Source: Effrenium voratum
Taxonomy: Eukaryota > Sar > Dinophyceae > Suessiales > Symbiodiniaceae
Reading direction: 5' to 3'
DNA: 64,000 nucleotides
Assembly (NCBI GenBank): GCA_963377175.1
Contig: CAUJNA010001496.1
Span: 1 to 64,000, forward strand
Part shown: positions 39,604 through 48,683 of the stretch, piece after piece
How the letters are laid out: the number at the start of each line of letters is the position of its first letter
Numbering within the stretch: the stretch's first letter is position 1
Program-made: the position numbers and the translations under genes
Notes under the pieces: model-generated
What the model saw: the letters and a program-made list of their open reading frames with translations, nothing else
The model's database searches: none
What the model was told of the DNA's origin: nothing

Positions 39604-40986
39604 ATGGAAACTTTTAGTGCTGAAGATATTCTAATTGACAACCTCTCATTTAAATTAAATAAAGGTGCAAGTTATATCAACGACCGTCGTTCTGTCTCGT
39701 TTTTTCCTTCTGGGAGTAATATCTACACACCTTCATCAGGCCAGCGTGTGTTGAAAATAGCGTTAAATGCTGAAGATAATAGTTGGTTAGACCCACAGAG
39801 TGTAATGGTTTATTTCACTGTTGAAAACACTGACACGACAGACAATACACGCTTGCGTCCTCTGTCTCCTGCTTATTCCTTTTTTAGAAGAGTAAGACTA
39901 ATTGCTGGTAATCAACTTGTTGAAGACATTGATTAATACAACCGAAATCATCATATGATGAGTTGTTTGATGTCAAAAGGAGCAAGAGACAATGAAGACG
40001 CCCAGAGTTTTGGTTATAGATATGATGATGATTTAAACACACGTCGTGCAGTTCCTGCATCGGGTCATATTGGTCCTGCATATGACGCTTACACAATTCC
40101 CGGTTTTAGAAGAAAAATGGTTGTCGGATTTAAACCGTTGCTTGGTTTATTCAATCAATTTAAGTATATCCCATTAAAAGCGTGTCCTCTTGTTTTAGAA
40201 CTTGAATTAGTTTCAAATTTTAGTGATTGTGTTGTTACAGTTGGTGGTACGAGGTTTCCAGAAAGTGGCAACGCAGACTCAAGCCTTCATACAAATGAGC
40301 AGTTCTCAATTAGTAACGCATTCCTTCAAACTGATTTGGTTAGCTTGGACAACGACCTCCACAATAAATATGTTGCTCACCTCCTCGATTCAAAAGAATT
40401 ACCTATTACGTATAATACTTATATTTGTCAATCTAATCAAGTTCCCGATGGTTCGTCGTCAATTAACACTACTGTTGTTCGTTCAGTATCTAAACTCGTT
40501 GCCGCGTTCATCAGTTTCAACAAAAGTGGAGTAGGCGATACTCACGTTATGAAAGAATACAACAATTTCTATCATCCTATGTATAATTTGAATTATCAAG
40601 ACAGTGGATACTACAATGCCGACCTTGATTTAGAATTTCAACTTCAATTAGGTTCAAAACTATATCCTGAGTATCCTTGTCGTTCATTAACACAAGCATT
40701 CTATTATTTACGAAAAGCATTAAATTTACCATTGTTCCATCAACACCATTTATCAATTGAATATTCTGCTTATCGTGTTGATAAGTTTATCTTTGCTATG
40801 AATTTCGAAAAGGTGCCGGATTCTTCATATTCTGGAATTAACACTAAAGCCGGACAACAGCTTCTAATTCGTGTGAAACCTATTGGAAATATGGCAACAG
40901 CAAATATGCCTGACACGATTTACATAACATTAGTATCAGAACAAATATTATCCATTAGAGACGCCGGAGTGCAGATACTTGATTAA
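39604..40986 (+). CDS. Major capsid protein (double jelly roll) with an in-frame stop
   Basis: The frame spans 461 codons but codon 112 is TAA (39937-39939), just after NQLVEDID and before YNRNHHMMSCLM. That is the conserved 'VEDI-x-x-YNR' block of Polinton MCPs, so the stop interrupts a single protein of ~460 residues. The N-terminal part has a long glycine-proline loop (SVSFFPSGSNIYTPSSGQRV) and FRRVRLIAGNQLVE. The C-terminal jelly roll contains EFQLQLGSKLYPEYPCRSLT and LFHQHHLSIEYSAYRVDKF. As read, it gives a 111-aa peptide and a 343-aa in-frame second part (ATG at 39955). Possible causes are nonsense mutation, readthrough or sequence error. The fibre gene follows on the same strand. Confidence 0.9.
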
Positions 40987-40995
40987 AAATAAGTT

Positions 40996-41034
40996 AAAAT
41001 GATAATATTAAAAATAAATAAATATTATCATTTT
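40996..41034 (+). terminator. Hairpin between MCP and fibre genes
   Basis: AAAATGATAATATT (40996-41009) pairs perfectly with AATATTATCATTTT (41021-41034), a 14-bp stem with an 11-base loop, ten bases after the MCP stop and 16 before the fibre ATG. Confidence 0.65.
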
Positions 41035-41050
41035 CTATTATTAATATATA

Positions 41051-43789
41051 ATGCCTTCAATAAATTTAACAAACTTTGAGAATGTTGTAGCGCACACAAT
41101 TAGCGAAATCAATTCTACAAGCGGGGTGACAAACATTAGAAACATATACGCTAATCAATCAGATATAATTGATTTACTCAACAACAAAGCAGACCAAGTA
41201 GACACTTACACAAAGGAGCAGATAAATGCTAATTTTTATGATATAACTCAATCATACAATAAGACAGAAGTTAATGTATTATCAAACAATATTAGTTCAA
41301 ATACATTTTTAATAGGTAATCTGACAATAACTTCCAATACAAATTTTAATAATATTTCATCAAATACAAATTTAATCAATAATTTAAATTCTACTATGAC
41401 AACTAATTTTAATAACATTAGTTCTAATTCTAACTTAATTAATACAAATTTCAATAATATTTCATTAAATACACATTTAATAAATAATTTAAATTCAACT
41501 ATAACAACTAATTTTAATAATATTAGTTCTAATTCTAATTTAATAACAGAATTAAATAGTACAGTAAATTCACATATTTCAGCTATATCAGATTTACTGA
41601 ATAATGGAGGTTCATTTAATGAATCAGATTATTATAATAAAATAACAACTAATAATTTATTATCAGAAAAATTAAATACATCAATATTAAATAATACATT
41701 AATACATAATATAACAACAACATCGACTTTCAAAATAGCAAATTTTGGAAATTATAATAATTTTTATGAAATGTATAATAATTATTTTGATAGTTATGTT
41801 TATGGAAATTTAAGTGGAGCAACTATGTTTTTAAATCAAAGAGGTTTTGGAGATGTAGAAATTAATAATTCTTCAACTTTTCAAAATGATAAAATTTTAT
41901 TAAATCACAATACCACAATATTAAGTAATTTACAAGTGTCAGGTTTATTTTCGTGTTCATCTATTTTAGATGTTGCAGGTTCAGATGCTCGTTATGTTTT
42001 ACAATCAGATGGATTAAGTGGATTAATAACAGGAAATACAAATACAATTAATTCAATAATTACTAGTAATAATTCACAGGATACATCATTAGGACAAAAG
42101 TTAGATAAAATAGATACTAACGCTCAATCAGTAGCAGGTGCTATTAATTTTAGTGATAATACAACTTTACACAGTAATTTAAATATGTTGACTACTGGTT
42201 CTATAATATGTAATAAGTTTAGTACTACACCATCACCTAATTTAGGATTGCAAATGACATTTCAAATGTTCAATCGTGAATTTAATATTAACAGAGATGG
42301 TGGAATGTGGATGAGTAGCGCAGGAGGTCAATGGGAAACTCAAATAGGAGATGCTAATGTTGGACGTGTGTGGGTTAAGGATAGATTCGGTTTAGGTGCT
42401 GTTGGTATTAACGGCTATGTTTTAAACTGTGCTGGAAAATCGAGATTTACTGATGCAGTTGATTTTATAGGAACTGACAAGGCAGTAAATCTTAACAATG
42501 GTTCATATTTGAATTTTAATAATAATGGTTCAATACGAAGATATACTCCAGATGCTATAGAAGGCTTATATATGGCTCATGATGATTTTGTCTCTATTTC
42601 AGTTGGCGATGTTAGTAATGCTTCTAATCAATATATGATGTGTGATGGATTAGTGAATAAAACTATTTTTAGTAAGCCTATTGATGTTTTAGGAAACATT
42701 TATACGAATGCTGATGTTAATTGTGATAATATTAATATTGATACTGGTGGTAAAATAACAATTGATACAAACTGCGAGTTATACCGATATGTTAGTGCTT
42801 TTTCATCTTTTGATATGAGGAATACTGATGCTAATTCTTCAATCAGATTTATTTGCGGAGACCCCGCTGTTCAGTCTAACATAGTCGGAGCAGTTAATAT
42901 TTCTAGCGGATGGACTTTTAACACAAGCACTGTTGATGTTATGGGCAATTTATTTGCTGATGATATTTATGTTAAAACTAATGGAGCATTGAGAAGCAAT
43001 CATTTAGCACCTAACGGAGGAACATTAATAACTGTTGATACTAATATGGCCATTCAAAATGCTTATCTAGCAACTAATACCATACAATCTTTTGATTTAA
43101 CAACGGTTTCATTTTTGAATAATATTTCAATGACAACAGGAACAGATATTTTAATGGGAACAAGTGAAATATCAACTTATTATGATGGAACTAATTTATC
43201 CACAATTGATGTAGTATTCAGAACGTCAAACACGGCGTTCAGAGTTTCAGATAGTTCAACTACACCTTCAGTTTTATTATCTATTGATAAGACATTTGGA
43301 ACAACAGTAAATACTGGAAGTTTTACAAATAATGCCTCATCAACTTTTAATGAAAATGTAACAGTTGCAGGAACGAAGAAATTGTTATGTAATACACTTG
43401 AACCATCAACAGGAACTAATATAGATTTAACAGCAACAACAGTAACCATCAACGGAACGTTTGTTGATTCATCTGACTCAAGATTGAAATATGATATAGA
43501 CAATATCAAATCTAATTGTATGAATGTTATTAAGAAATTTAAACCGAAGAAGTTTAAGAGACACGATAGAAATGATAACGGTAAAACTCATATAGGATAT
43601 ATAGCAGATGAAGTATTAAAAGCAATTCCTAAAGAATTTGAAAATGTTGTATGTAAAGACAGAGAGTATTTAGGATTAAATTATTTAGTTTTACCTGTGT
43701 TAGTTCATAAAGCAGTATTAGAATTAAATGATAAAGTAGATAAACTTGAAAAAGAAATTAAGGAATTTAAAAAAGAAAAATCTAAATAA
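41051..43789 (+). CDS. Fibre protein with C-terminal Peptidase_S74 chaperone
   Basis: 912 residues. Residues ~1-60 probably attach to the capsid. Residues ~60-185 are Asn/Ser repeats (ISSNTNLINNLNST-like, about four times), typical of trimeric shafts. The middle is beta-rich with repeated 'GNI-x-x-DDI-x-V' type segments. From ~808, VDSSDSRLKYDIDNIKSN has the SD-x-R-x-K Ser/Lys pattern of the S74 intramolecular chaperone, then GKTHIGYIADEVLKAIP and a C-terminal coiled coil (KLEKEIKEFKKEKS). The family chaperone drives trimer folding and cleaves itself off just before the Ser (~811). Likely the host-recognition spike. The same C-terminus is found in the relic element. Confidence 0.85.
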   Translation: MPSINLTNFENVVAHTISEINSTSGVTNIRNIYANQSDIIDLLNNKADQVDTYTKEQINANFYDITQSYNKTEVNVLSNNISSNTFLIGNLTITSNTNFNNISSNTNLINNLNSTMTTNFNNISSNSNLINTNFNNISLNTHLINNLNSTITTNFNNISSNSNLITELNSTVNSHISAISDLLNNGGSFNESDYYNKITTNNLLSEKLNTSILNNTLIHNITTTSTFKIANFGNYNNFYEMYNNYFDSYVYGNLSGATMFLNQRGFGDVEINNSSTFQNDKILLNHNTTILSNLQVSGLFSCSSILDVAGSDARYVLQSDGLSGLITGNTNTINSIITSNNSQDTSLGQKLDKIDTNAQSVAGAINFSDNTTLHSNLNMLTTGSIICNKFSTTPSPNLGLQMTFQMFNREFNINRDGGMWMSSAGGQWETQIGDANVGRVWVKDRFGLGAVGINGYVLNCAGKSRFTDAVDFIGTDKAVNLNNGSYLNFNNNGSIRRYTPDAIEGLYMAHDDFVSISVGDVSNASNQYMMCDGLVNKTIFSKPIDVLGNIYTNADVNCDNINIDTGGKITIDTNCELYRYVSAFSSFDMRNTDANSSIRFICGDPAVQSNIVGAVNISSGWTFNTSTVDVMGNLFADDIYVKTNGALRSNHLAPNGGTLITVDTNMAIQNAYLATNTIQSFDLTTVSFLNNISMTTGTDILMGTSEISTYYDGTNLSTIDVVFRTSNTAFRVSDSSTTPSVLLSIDKTFGTTVNTGSFTNNASSTFNENVTVAGTKKLLCNTLEPSTGTNIDLTATTVTINGTFVDSSDSRLKYDIDNIKSNCMNVIKKFKPKKFKRHDRNDNGKTHIGYIADEVLKAIPKEFENVVCKDREYLGLNYLVLPVLVHKAVLELNDKVDKLEKEIKEFKKEKSK

Positions 43790-43804
43790 TAATAATAATA
43801 TATA

Positions 43805-44014
43805 ATGGGTAATTCAAATAGTAATGTTGAAACTTCAAGTATTGACAAAATCAATGATATTGATGAAGAACAATTAGATTTAAGTAATATTGATAAATTA
43901 CAGTTAAAAGCAATTAAGCAAATGAGTGAAAGAATGTGTAAAATTGAAAAAGAAAAATCTGATAAATTAATATATAGATTACCGATTCAAATTTGTAGTT
44001 ATTCATTATTTTGA
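43805..44014 (+). CDS. Small protein with N-myristoylation motif, 69 aa
   Basis: The start MGNSNSNVETSS fits the MG-x-x-x-S consensus for N-terminal myristoylation. A helical centre (LDLSNIDKLQLKAIKQMSER) follows, and the end YRLPIQICSYSLF resembles the beginning of the F-box-like genes (LPIEIKNHVLSYNL), as if that domain were truncated. It begins 15 bases after the fibre stop. Membrane association is predicted; its role is unknown. Confidence 0.65.
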   Translation: MGNSNSNVETSSIDKINDIDEEQLDLSNIDKLQLKAIKQMSERMCKIEKEKSDKLIYRLPIQICSYSLF

Positions 44015-44052
44015 ATTAATAACATTAAGCCATAATCTTAATGCTATTAATT
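44014..44052. terminator. Hairpin between convergent genes
   Basis: ATTAATAACATTAAG (44015-44029) pairs with CTTAATGCTATTAAT (44037-44051), one mismatch, seven-base loop. It overlaps the end of the 69-aa gene and precedes the end of the convergent 149-aa gene. It could serve both transcripts. Confidence 0.65.
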
Positions 44053-44120
44053 TTAAAGATAAAAATAAAAATAAAAATCATCATTAATACGTTGTCCACC
44101 ATCATTGATAACTTTGATAG

Positions 44121-44570
44121 TTATTTTTTTCTTTGTACTGAAATAAGATCAACCGGACCACTTCTTCCATACACTAATTTAATTTTATGAAGATCTTTGT
44201 TAAGAAAATAATAAATATCAAATAAATTAATTGGTATTAAAGTTCGATTACAAACATGATTCAAATGAGTAAGCGAGCTATAGATAGCAAGTGCATCATA
44301 TTCAATAAATAATTTTAGTGGTTTATATTTTTTATGTAATTTATCTAACTCACTTAAATTAAAAACATATGATAATCCATTATTAATATTGATATTATCA
44401 ATTTCAAAATAATGTATGTTATTTAATGTGTAAGACTTATAAACTGGTTTATATTTATTAATATATGTTTTAACAATATTACTATTTTTTATTTTTAATA
44501 ATCTAACATCACCTAAATTATAAGATAATACATGGTTTTTAATTTCTATTGGTAAATCATAAAATAACAT
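44121..44570 (-). CDS. F-box-like protein, 149 aa
   Basis: The N-terminus YDLPIEIKNHVLSYNLGDVRL matches the LPVDILKNIISYKLGEPEYL block of the TIR genes. After that the sequence diverges (YKSYTLNNIHYFEIDNININ, then a Leu-rich helix LSELDKLHKKYKPLKLFIEY). It is probably a third, diverged member of the family. An F-box-like role in substrate recruitment is inferred from the short motif only. Confidence 0.7.
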   Translation of the reverse strand: MLFYDLPIEIKNHVLSYNLGDVRLLKIKNSNIVKTYINKYKPVYKSYTLNNIHYFEIDNININNGLSYVFNLSELDKLHKKYKPLKLFIEYDALAIYSSLTHLNHVCNRTLIPINLFDIYYFLNKDLHKIKLVYGRSGPVDLISVQRKK

Positions 44571-44633
44571 AATATATTTGAATATTTATTTTATTTTAAA
44601 TGCTTTTTCAAATCTAACATATTTAGTTATCTT

Positions 44634-44936
44634 TTAATCATCTGGCACTCTTGTTGAATCACCATCACTATAATTATCACTATCACTATCAGTATCATTT
44701 TCTATACGAATATGTTCTTCTAATTCTTTCCTCATTCTTTCTGCTTTCTTAAAAGTAATATGACAATCACTTTCAATATGGTTAGCAGCATCCTTCATTA
44801 AAAAAGTTTCACCACATTCACACTCTACTAATTGTTGTAGTCTTTGCTTTCGGTATTCCTGAATCTGTTTTGGTATATCGCTACCGAAAAACCTTACTGG
44901 TTCTTCATATATTCTTTCTTGAAGCATTTTTAACAT
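44634..44936 (-). CDS. Zinc-binding small protein with acidic tail, 100 aa
   Basis: Residues ~38-58 CECGETFLMKDAANHIESDC give a CxC...H...C metal site. A helical basic N-terminus precedes it and a Ser/Asp tail (DTDSDSDNYSDGDST) follows. Directly downstream of the ATPase gene on the same strand (20-base gap). Family not recognised. Confidence 0.7.
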   Translation of the reverse strand: MLKMLQERIYEEPVRFFGSDIPKQIQEYRKQRLQQLVECECGETFLMKDAANHIESDCHITFKKAERMRKELEEHIRIENDTDSDSDNYSDGDSTRVPDD

Positions 44937-44955
44937 TCTATAATATATAATAGAT

Positions 44956-45711
44956 TTATTTTATTTTAAAAGCTTTCTCAAATCTAACATAAAACATATT
45001 ATTAACATCTTTGGAATTCATATTAACATAAAAGAAGGAGTAGGGCTTATCATCTACTGCTTTATGATACATATTTAAAAGTTGCTCTTTATCAACGATG
45101 GCCGAGTTTTCCTCAATGAATGACATTAACTCTGATACATTCTTTAACTTGAATATATACAACGAACTTGAATTCAAGCTAATGATTGGTGCTAGGACAC
45201 GATATTTTTGAACGCTTAAACAAAAACTAATGGCGTCGTGCCTGCCTCTCGTTGCCAGTCCATGTAATAACTTGCTGTATCTAACAAATTTTGGGTCGTC
45301 TGCAAAATCATCAACTATGATTAAAATTGAATGTAGTTTCTTCATCTTCTGTTCTTTCATATAATGAATTATCTTTCTTTGTGTGTTAATTATTTCTTCC
45401 AGTTCTTCAGGTTGGTAGGTGTCATAATATAACTTTTCTTTTTCATCATCAACCTTCATATTATCTTTTTGATATTTCTTGACTTCAACGAAGGTAGGGT
45501 CATTATGAACAGACGGACTAAAAATGAATATACGAGCGAAGCAGTCCCTATAAACATTTAGGATAAGGTTTTGGATTAAAACTGTTTTGCCACCCGTTGA
45601 TGAAGCAACAACAATTGAGCGAAAAGGTAGTTTTGGTACATGTTCATATTTGGATTGTTTGAATTCATAATCAGTTATGTTTATTGGTTTTATACTGGGA
45701 ACTTCAGGCAT
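44956..45711 (-). CDS. Genome-packaging ATPase (FtsK/HerA, A32-type)
   Basis: 251 residues. Walker A is 36-43 (ASSTGGKT), an unusual variant of GxxxxGK[ST] that keeps the GKT. IFIFSPSVHNDPTF follows. Walker B is about 128-136 (HSILIIVDDF). ATRGRHDAISFCLSVQKYR is the arginine/sensor region typical of the A32/Polinton packaging ATPases, followed by LNSSSLYIFKLKNVSE. It translocates DNA into the preformed capsid. The relic at 14955-15302 aligns with its first 105 residues. Confidence 0.92.
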   Translation of the reverse strand: MPEVPSIKPINITDYEFKQSKYEHVPKLPFRSIVVASSTGGKTVLIQNLILNVYRDCFARIFIFSPSVHNDPTFVEVKKYQKDNMKVDDEKEKLYYDTYQPEELEEIINTQRKIIHYMKEQKMKKLHSILIIVDDFADDPKFVRYSKLLHGLATRGRHDAISFCLSVQKYRVLAPIISLNSSSLYIFKLKNVSELMSFIEENSAIVDKEQLLNMYHKAVDDKPYSFFYVNMNSKDVNNMFYVRFEKAFKIK

Positions 45712-45963
45712 AAAATAATAATATTAAAAATATTTAGAAAATAAATTAATATTATTTATTGTATGAAAGCATTGCTATGATATGAATGGTGTCTATCGTA
45801 GTAGAACAGGCTCTTTCATCAACTTCAGTCAATAAGTATTGAAGATAATTAGTTTTGTGTCTTGCTCGCGTATGCAATGAAAACCCCAAGTGCTGTGCCC
45901 CACCAATATTCTATTATGTATGAAAATAATAAGATTAAAAAACTATTTTATCTTATTATTTAT
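45712..45963. other. Intergenic gap with a possible decayed gene
   Basis: No frame with an ATG and reasonable length is present. On the minus strand a short open segment reads YWWGTALGVFIAYASKTQN and a second frame continues past its stop (TRARHKTNYLQYLLTEVDER). Together they resemble a small membrane-protein remnant with one frameshift. This is weak evidence only. Confidence 0.3.
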
Positions 45964-46146
45964 ATGACTATTATCCATTGCAGTTGTGGTAAAACTTATG
46001 ATGACAAATATTTATTTAAACATCTAAATTCAATATATCATCAGAAATTTGTAGAATATAGATGGAATAAAGACGATACAATGAAAAAACTTTACAGGAA
46101 AAGAAAGACAGAAATGAAAAATAATTTATCTTATTATTTAATATGA
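45964..46146 (+). CDS. Small zinc finger protein, 60 aa
   Basis: Starts MTIIHCSCGKTYDDKYLFKH and continues LNSIYHQKFVEYRW. It has a CxC...H...H arrangement. The tail is basic (KKLYRKRKTEMKNNL). The frame is open further 5' without a better start; this ATG begins directly at the zinc motif. Its stop overlaps the next start as ATGA. Confidence 0.6.
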   Translation: MTIIHCSCGKTYDDKYLFKHLNSIYHQKFVEYRWNKDDTMKKLYRKRKTEMKNNLSYYLI

Positions 46147-46331
46147 AAAGGAGTTATACAGATTATATTAATATAATAGATGAAATGGAGAATATAGAAC
46201 GGGTTGTCATAACTGATAATAGATGTAAAAAAATATGTTATTTTATTTTAGAATTAATTAAGTTTTTGATACAATATATTAAAAATATAAATATTAATAT
46301 AAATGCCAAAAAAGAAAAACAAAAAGAATAA
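46143..46331 (+). CDS. Small protein, 62 aa, possible membrane segment
   Basis: The acidic N-terminus (YTDYINIIDEMENIERVVIT) is followed by a hydrophobic helix CYFILELIKFLIQYI and a Lys/Asn tail. It starts within ATGA at the stop of the previous gene and its end overlaps the next gene by 29 bases. No family known. Confidence 0.45.
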   Translation: MKRSYTDYINIIDEMENIERVVITDNRCKKICYFILELIKFLIQYIKNINININAKKEKQKE

Positions 46332-46659
46332 GACAGGTTTAAGTGTTTCTTCAACTGATGAAGAAATTGTTAAAGAAACATCAGTTATTGAGGTTGTTTG
46401 TCCTACATGTAAAAGAATGTTAGAACTTAAGAATGTATTAGAAATAAAAAATAATAAAAGTTGTAAATGTTCATGTATTCCAACAAGTTTCAAAATAAGT
46501 AAAAATGATAAGAAAATGAATATTGATAAAACTAAAGACAGTATCAACTTAGAAACAGATGTTCATAATATAACTTTTAAATGGGGTAAGGATGCAGCAC
46601 TCTCGGAAAATGGTGATAACGAAACGCAGGAAACTATACGTGAAATGATGAAAAATTAG
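46303..46659 (+). CDS. Zinc-ribbon-like small protein, 118 aa
   Basis: Lys-rich start (MPKKKNKKNKTGLSV), then CPTCKRMLELKNVLEIKNNK followed by SCKCSC, a four-Cys zinc-binding module. The acidic C-terminus ends NGDNETQETIREMMKN. It could be a transcription factor-like or nucleic-acid-binding protein; no family match is claimed. Confidence 0.7.
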   Translation: MPKKKNKKNKTGLSVSSTDEEIVKETSVIEVVCPTCKRMLELKNVLEIKNNKSCKCSCIPTSFKISKNDKKMNIDKTKDSINLETDVHNITFKWGKDAALSENGDNETQETIREMMKN

Positions 46660-46670
46660 TATTTAAAGAG
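46654..46670 (+). promoter_or_regulatory. Weak promoter-like motif
   Basis: AATTAGTATTTAAAGAG, similar to the ACTACTTAAAGA core with two changes, 45 bases before the 90-aa gene. Confidence 0.35.
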
Positions 46671-46715
46671 TAGAATTAACATAATTTAAACATTTAGTTT
46701 TATAATATAGTATAT

Positions 46716-46988
46716 ATGGAAGGTGTGGATAAACTATTTTTGAAAATTGATGAAATAATGGAACAAAATAAACGCATTTATCAACTGTTAGAAAGTATGA
46801 AGAAACCATCTTACAATAATACTAATAATTACCAACCAAAAGAAGTTGATAGAGAGAGCACTGAATACAAGAATAAACGAAATGTATATATTAAAAAACT
46901 TAATGAAAAAGTCATTAAAGAACCTAAACAATCAAGTCTGGATTTCTACCAAGTCAAGTATATTGAAGATACCAAGAAATATGTTTAA
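46716..46988 (+). CDS. Coiled-coil protein, 90 aa
   Basis: Residues 1-32 (FLKIDEIMEQNKRIYQLLES) form a short coiled coil, then an Asn/Gln-rich linker and a Lys-rich helix. Its stop codon overlaps, tail to tail, the stop of the integrase gene. No family recognised. Confidence 0.7.
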   Translation: MEGVDKLFLKIDEIMEQNKRIYQLLESMKKPSYNNTNNYQPKEVDRESTEYKNKRNVYIKKLNEKVIKEPKQSSLDFYQVKYIEDTKKYV

Positions 46989-47911
46989 TCATTAACTAAC
47001 AAAACTTCGTGTCTCAGAAGTGGTTTGTTTATTCCTGCTACTCTGTAAGTTTTATTACCCATAATATCATATTCAATTTTATCAACATTGAATATCTTAT
47101 TAGACCATTTAGAGTTATACTCTTTTCTGTCGGTGTAATTGCCCCTTTTCTTTTGAAACACTTTTATCTTATCGTTCTCCTGTATTCTGGGATACTTTCT
47201 TTTGTTCTTTTCTCGTAGTTTCAGATTGACCTTTACATTTATTTCATTGTCGTCCTTGTGTGCTTCGGTTGGTGTCATCCTTGTTGACGAGTGTAATGTG
47301 CTGTTATACTGTTTCAATGCTGGTGTTAAGACATCGGTCCATTTCATATTATTAAACCTAACTCTATCGTGAATTTTGTTTTTCATCGTCCTAATAAAAC
47401 GTTCGGCTACATTTGCGTGTGTCTTCGTTATTATGTGTTTGATACCTTCGCTGTTGAAGAAATCCTGAACTTGGTTTTTGGTTGCAAATGCTCCATCATC
47501 ATCAGAATACACAGACATCGGATAACCCATCTTTTTAAAACTTGCTCTTAGTGCTTTTAGAACGTGCTCTCCGTCTCTTTCCTCCATCGGAATTGCATCT
47601 GCTAATTTACTGAAGATGTCAATCACGACTAAAGCATACTGTGGAACATTCTTGTCTTTAGCTAAAGGTGACATATGCATTATGTCTATTTGATATTCAT
47701 ATCGTGCGAAGGGAGCGGTATAGGAATTAGTGCCTCTATAATTTTTGATTTGTTTATTTGGTTGTTTCTTTAAGAAAGACTTTACATCTTCTAATGTTAT
47801 CGTTGGGTCTTCTTCCTTTGCCTTCTTGTGTGTTGCTTGTGTGCTTCCGAAACCCTCGTCTAAGTCATAATAGATGTTGCTGATTATTTGGTCTTTTGTT
47901 AACCTCGCCAT
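46985..47911 (-). CDS. RVE-family (retroviral-type) integrase
   Basis: 308 residues. The DDE core has Asp76 (YQIDIMHM), Asp137/138 (VYSDDDGAFATK) and Glu170 (HANVAERFIRTMKNKI), with the usual ~32-residue D-to-E spacing. An N-terminal ~60-residue helical region precedes it (no clear HHCC finger). The C-terminal domain is YPRIQENDKIKVF...YNSKWSNKIFNVDKIEYDIM, an SH3-like DNA-binding fold ending in KPLLRHEVLLVND. It inserts the linear element and produces 5-6 bp target duplications in Mavericks. It is convergent with the 90-aa gene and divergent from the Cys-rich gene. Confidence 0.95.
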   Translation of the reverse strand: MARLTKDQIISNIYYDLDEGFGSTQATHKKAKEEDPTITLEDVKSFLKKQPNKQIKNYRGTNSYTAPFARYEYQIDIMHMSPLAKDKNVPQYALVVIDIFSKLADAIPMEERDGEHVLKALRASFKKMGYPMSVYSDDDGAFATKNQVQDFFNSEGIKHIITKTHANVAERFIRTMKNKIHDRVRFNNMKWTDVLTPALKQYNSTLHSSTRMTPTEAHKDDNEINVKVNLKLREKNKRKYPRIQENDKIKVFQKKRGNYTDRKEYNSKWSNKIFNVDKIEYDIMGNKTYRVAGINKPLLRHEVLLVND

Positions 47912-47971
47912 TATATTAAATTGTTAGAAAATATGTTTTCAATATAAACCCCCACCCCTTAACATAAAATA

Positions 47972-47988
47972 AAAACTACTTAAAGAAA
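47972..47988 (+). promoter_or_regulatory. Promoter-like motif AAAACTACTTAAAGAAA
   Basis: Exact copy of the motif, 27 bases before the ATG of the Cys-rich 220-aa gene and followed by 'tggatataatatagtaag'. A C-rich block (acccccaccccttaac) lies ~10 bases upstream, as before other copies. Confidence 0.75.
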
Positions 47989-48015
47989 AATGGATATAAT
48001 ATAGTAAGAGAAAAA

Positions 48016-48678
48016 ATGACACTGTTTAATTATGATAATTGTCCTTGTAAAAATAAAAAATGTAAGTCTGTCGTAGCACTAGCTAATATTTTACCTGTTA
48101 ATGTTTGTAACCTTATAGGTGGCTGTATTAGAGTAACATGTTTTGATTGCTGGTATTTGATGCATGAAGAAGAACATTTTATGAGAGATAAAGACATTCC
48201 TGAAGAAGGACTGGAAAAAGCAGAACTTCAATTACAAGTTATTAAACTAATGCAAAATAATGTGTTTACTCTACTAGCAGAAAACCAATATAGTATGAAA
48301 ATAAGACATTACAGAAAACACATTGACCGAGTATTTGATATACAAGAAGTTAAAGAACGGTTTAAAAATAGAAAAATGTATTATCAAGCATTAAAATCAT
48401 ACTGTAAGAATAATGAATATGAAGTTTGTATCATTTTAAAAAAATGTATTGACATTGAAGATTTAAAAAATTTTAAACGTTGTGGATTTAGCTTTCCAAA
48501 CCTAAACAGTTGTTGGTCATATAGAAATAACAATTATTATATGAGATATATTCTTAGCGAATTAATTGACATTTACATAGACCAATTAATAAAAGGATAC
48601 GGGCATTATTGTTGTGAGTATAGTATGAGTTGTTATATTGGTTGTATCGCTGGTGAGATTGAATACGGGTCAAATTAA
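48016..48678 (+). CDS. Cys-rich hypothetical protein, 220 aa
   Basis: N-terminal Cys pairs (CPCKNKKC, then CNLIGGC and CFDCWYL...H) suggest one or two zinc sites within the first 55 residues. The middle is helical and basic. The C-terminal third has further Cys (CCEYSMSCYIGC). No known family; it is not a cysteine protease of the adenain type, because no H-D/E-Q-C order is visible. Confidence 0.75.
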   Translation: MTLFNYDNCPCKNKKCKSVVALANILPVNVCNLIGGCIRVTCFDCWYLMHEEEHFMRDKDIPEEGLEKAELQLQVIKLMQNNVFTLLAENQYSMKIRHYRKHIDRVFDIQEVKERFKNRKMYYQALKSYCKNNEYEVCIILKKCIDIEDLKNFKRCGFSFPNLNSCWSYRNNNYYMRYILSELIDIYIDQLIKGYGHYCCEYSMSCYIGCIAGEIEYGSN

Positions 48679-48683
48679 CTTTT

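Noticed and set aside
38876..40986. Alternative genetic code with UAA and UGA as sense codons
   Set aside because: Other genes of the element end cleanly in TAA (integrase) and TGA (PolB) at the expected places, so isolated mutations or errors are simpler.
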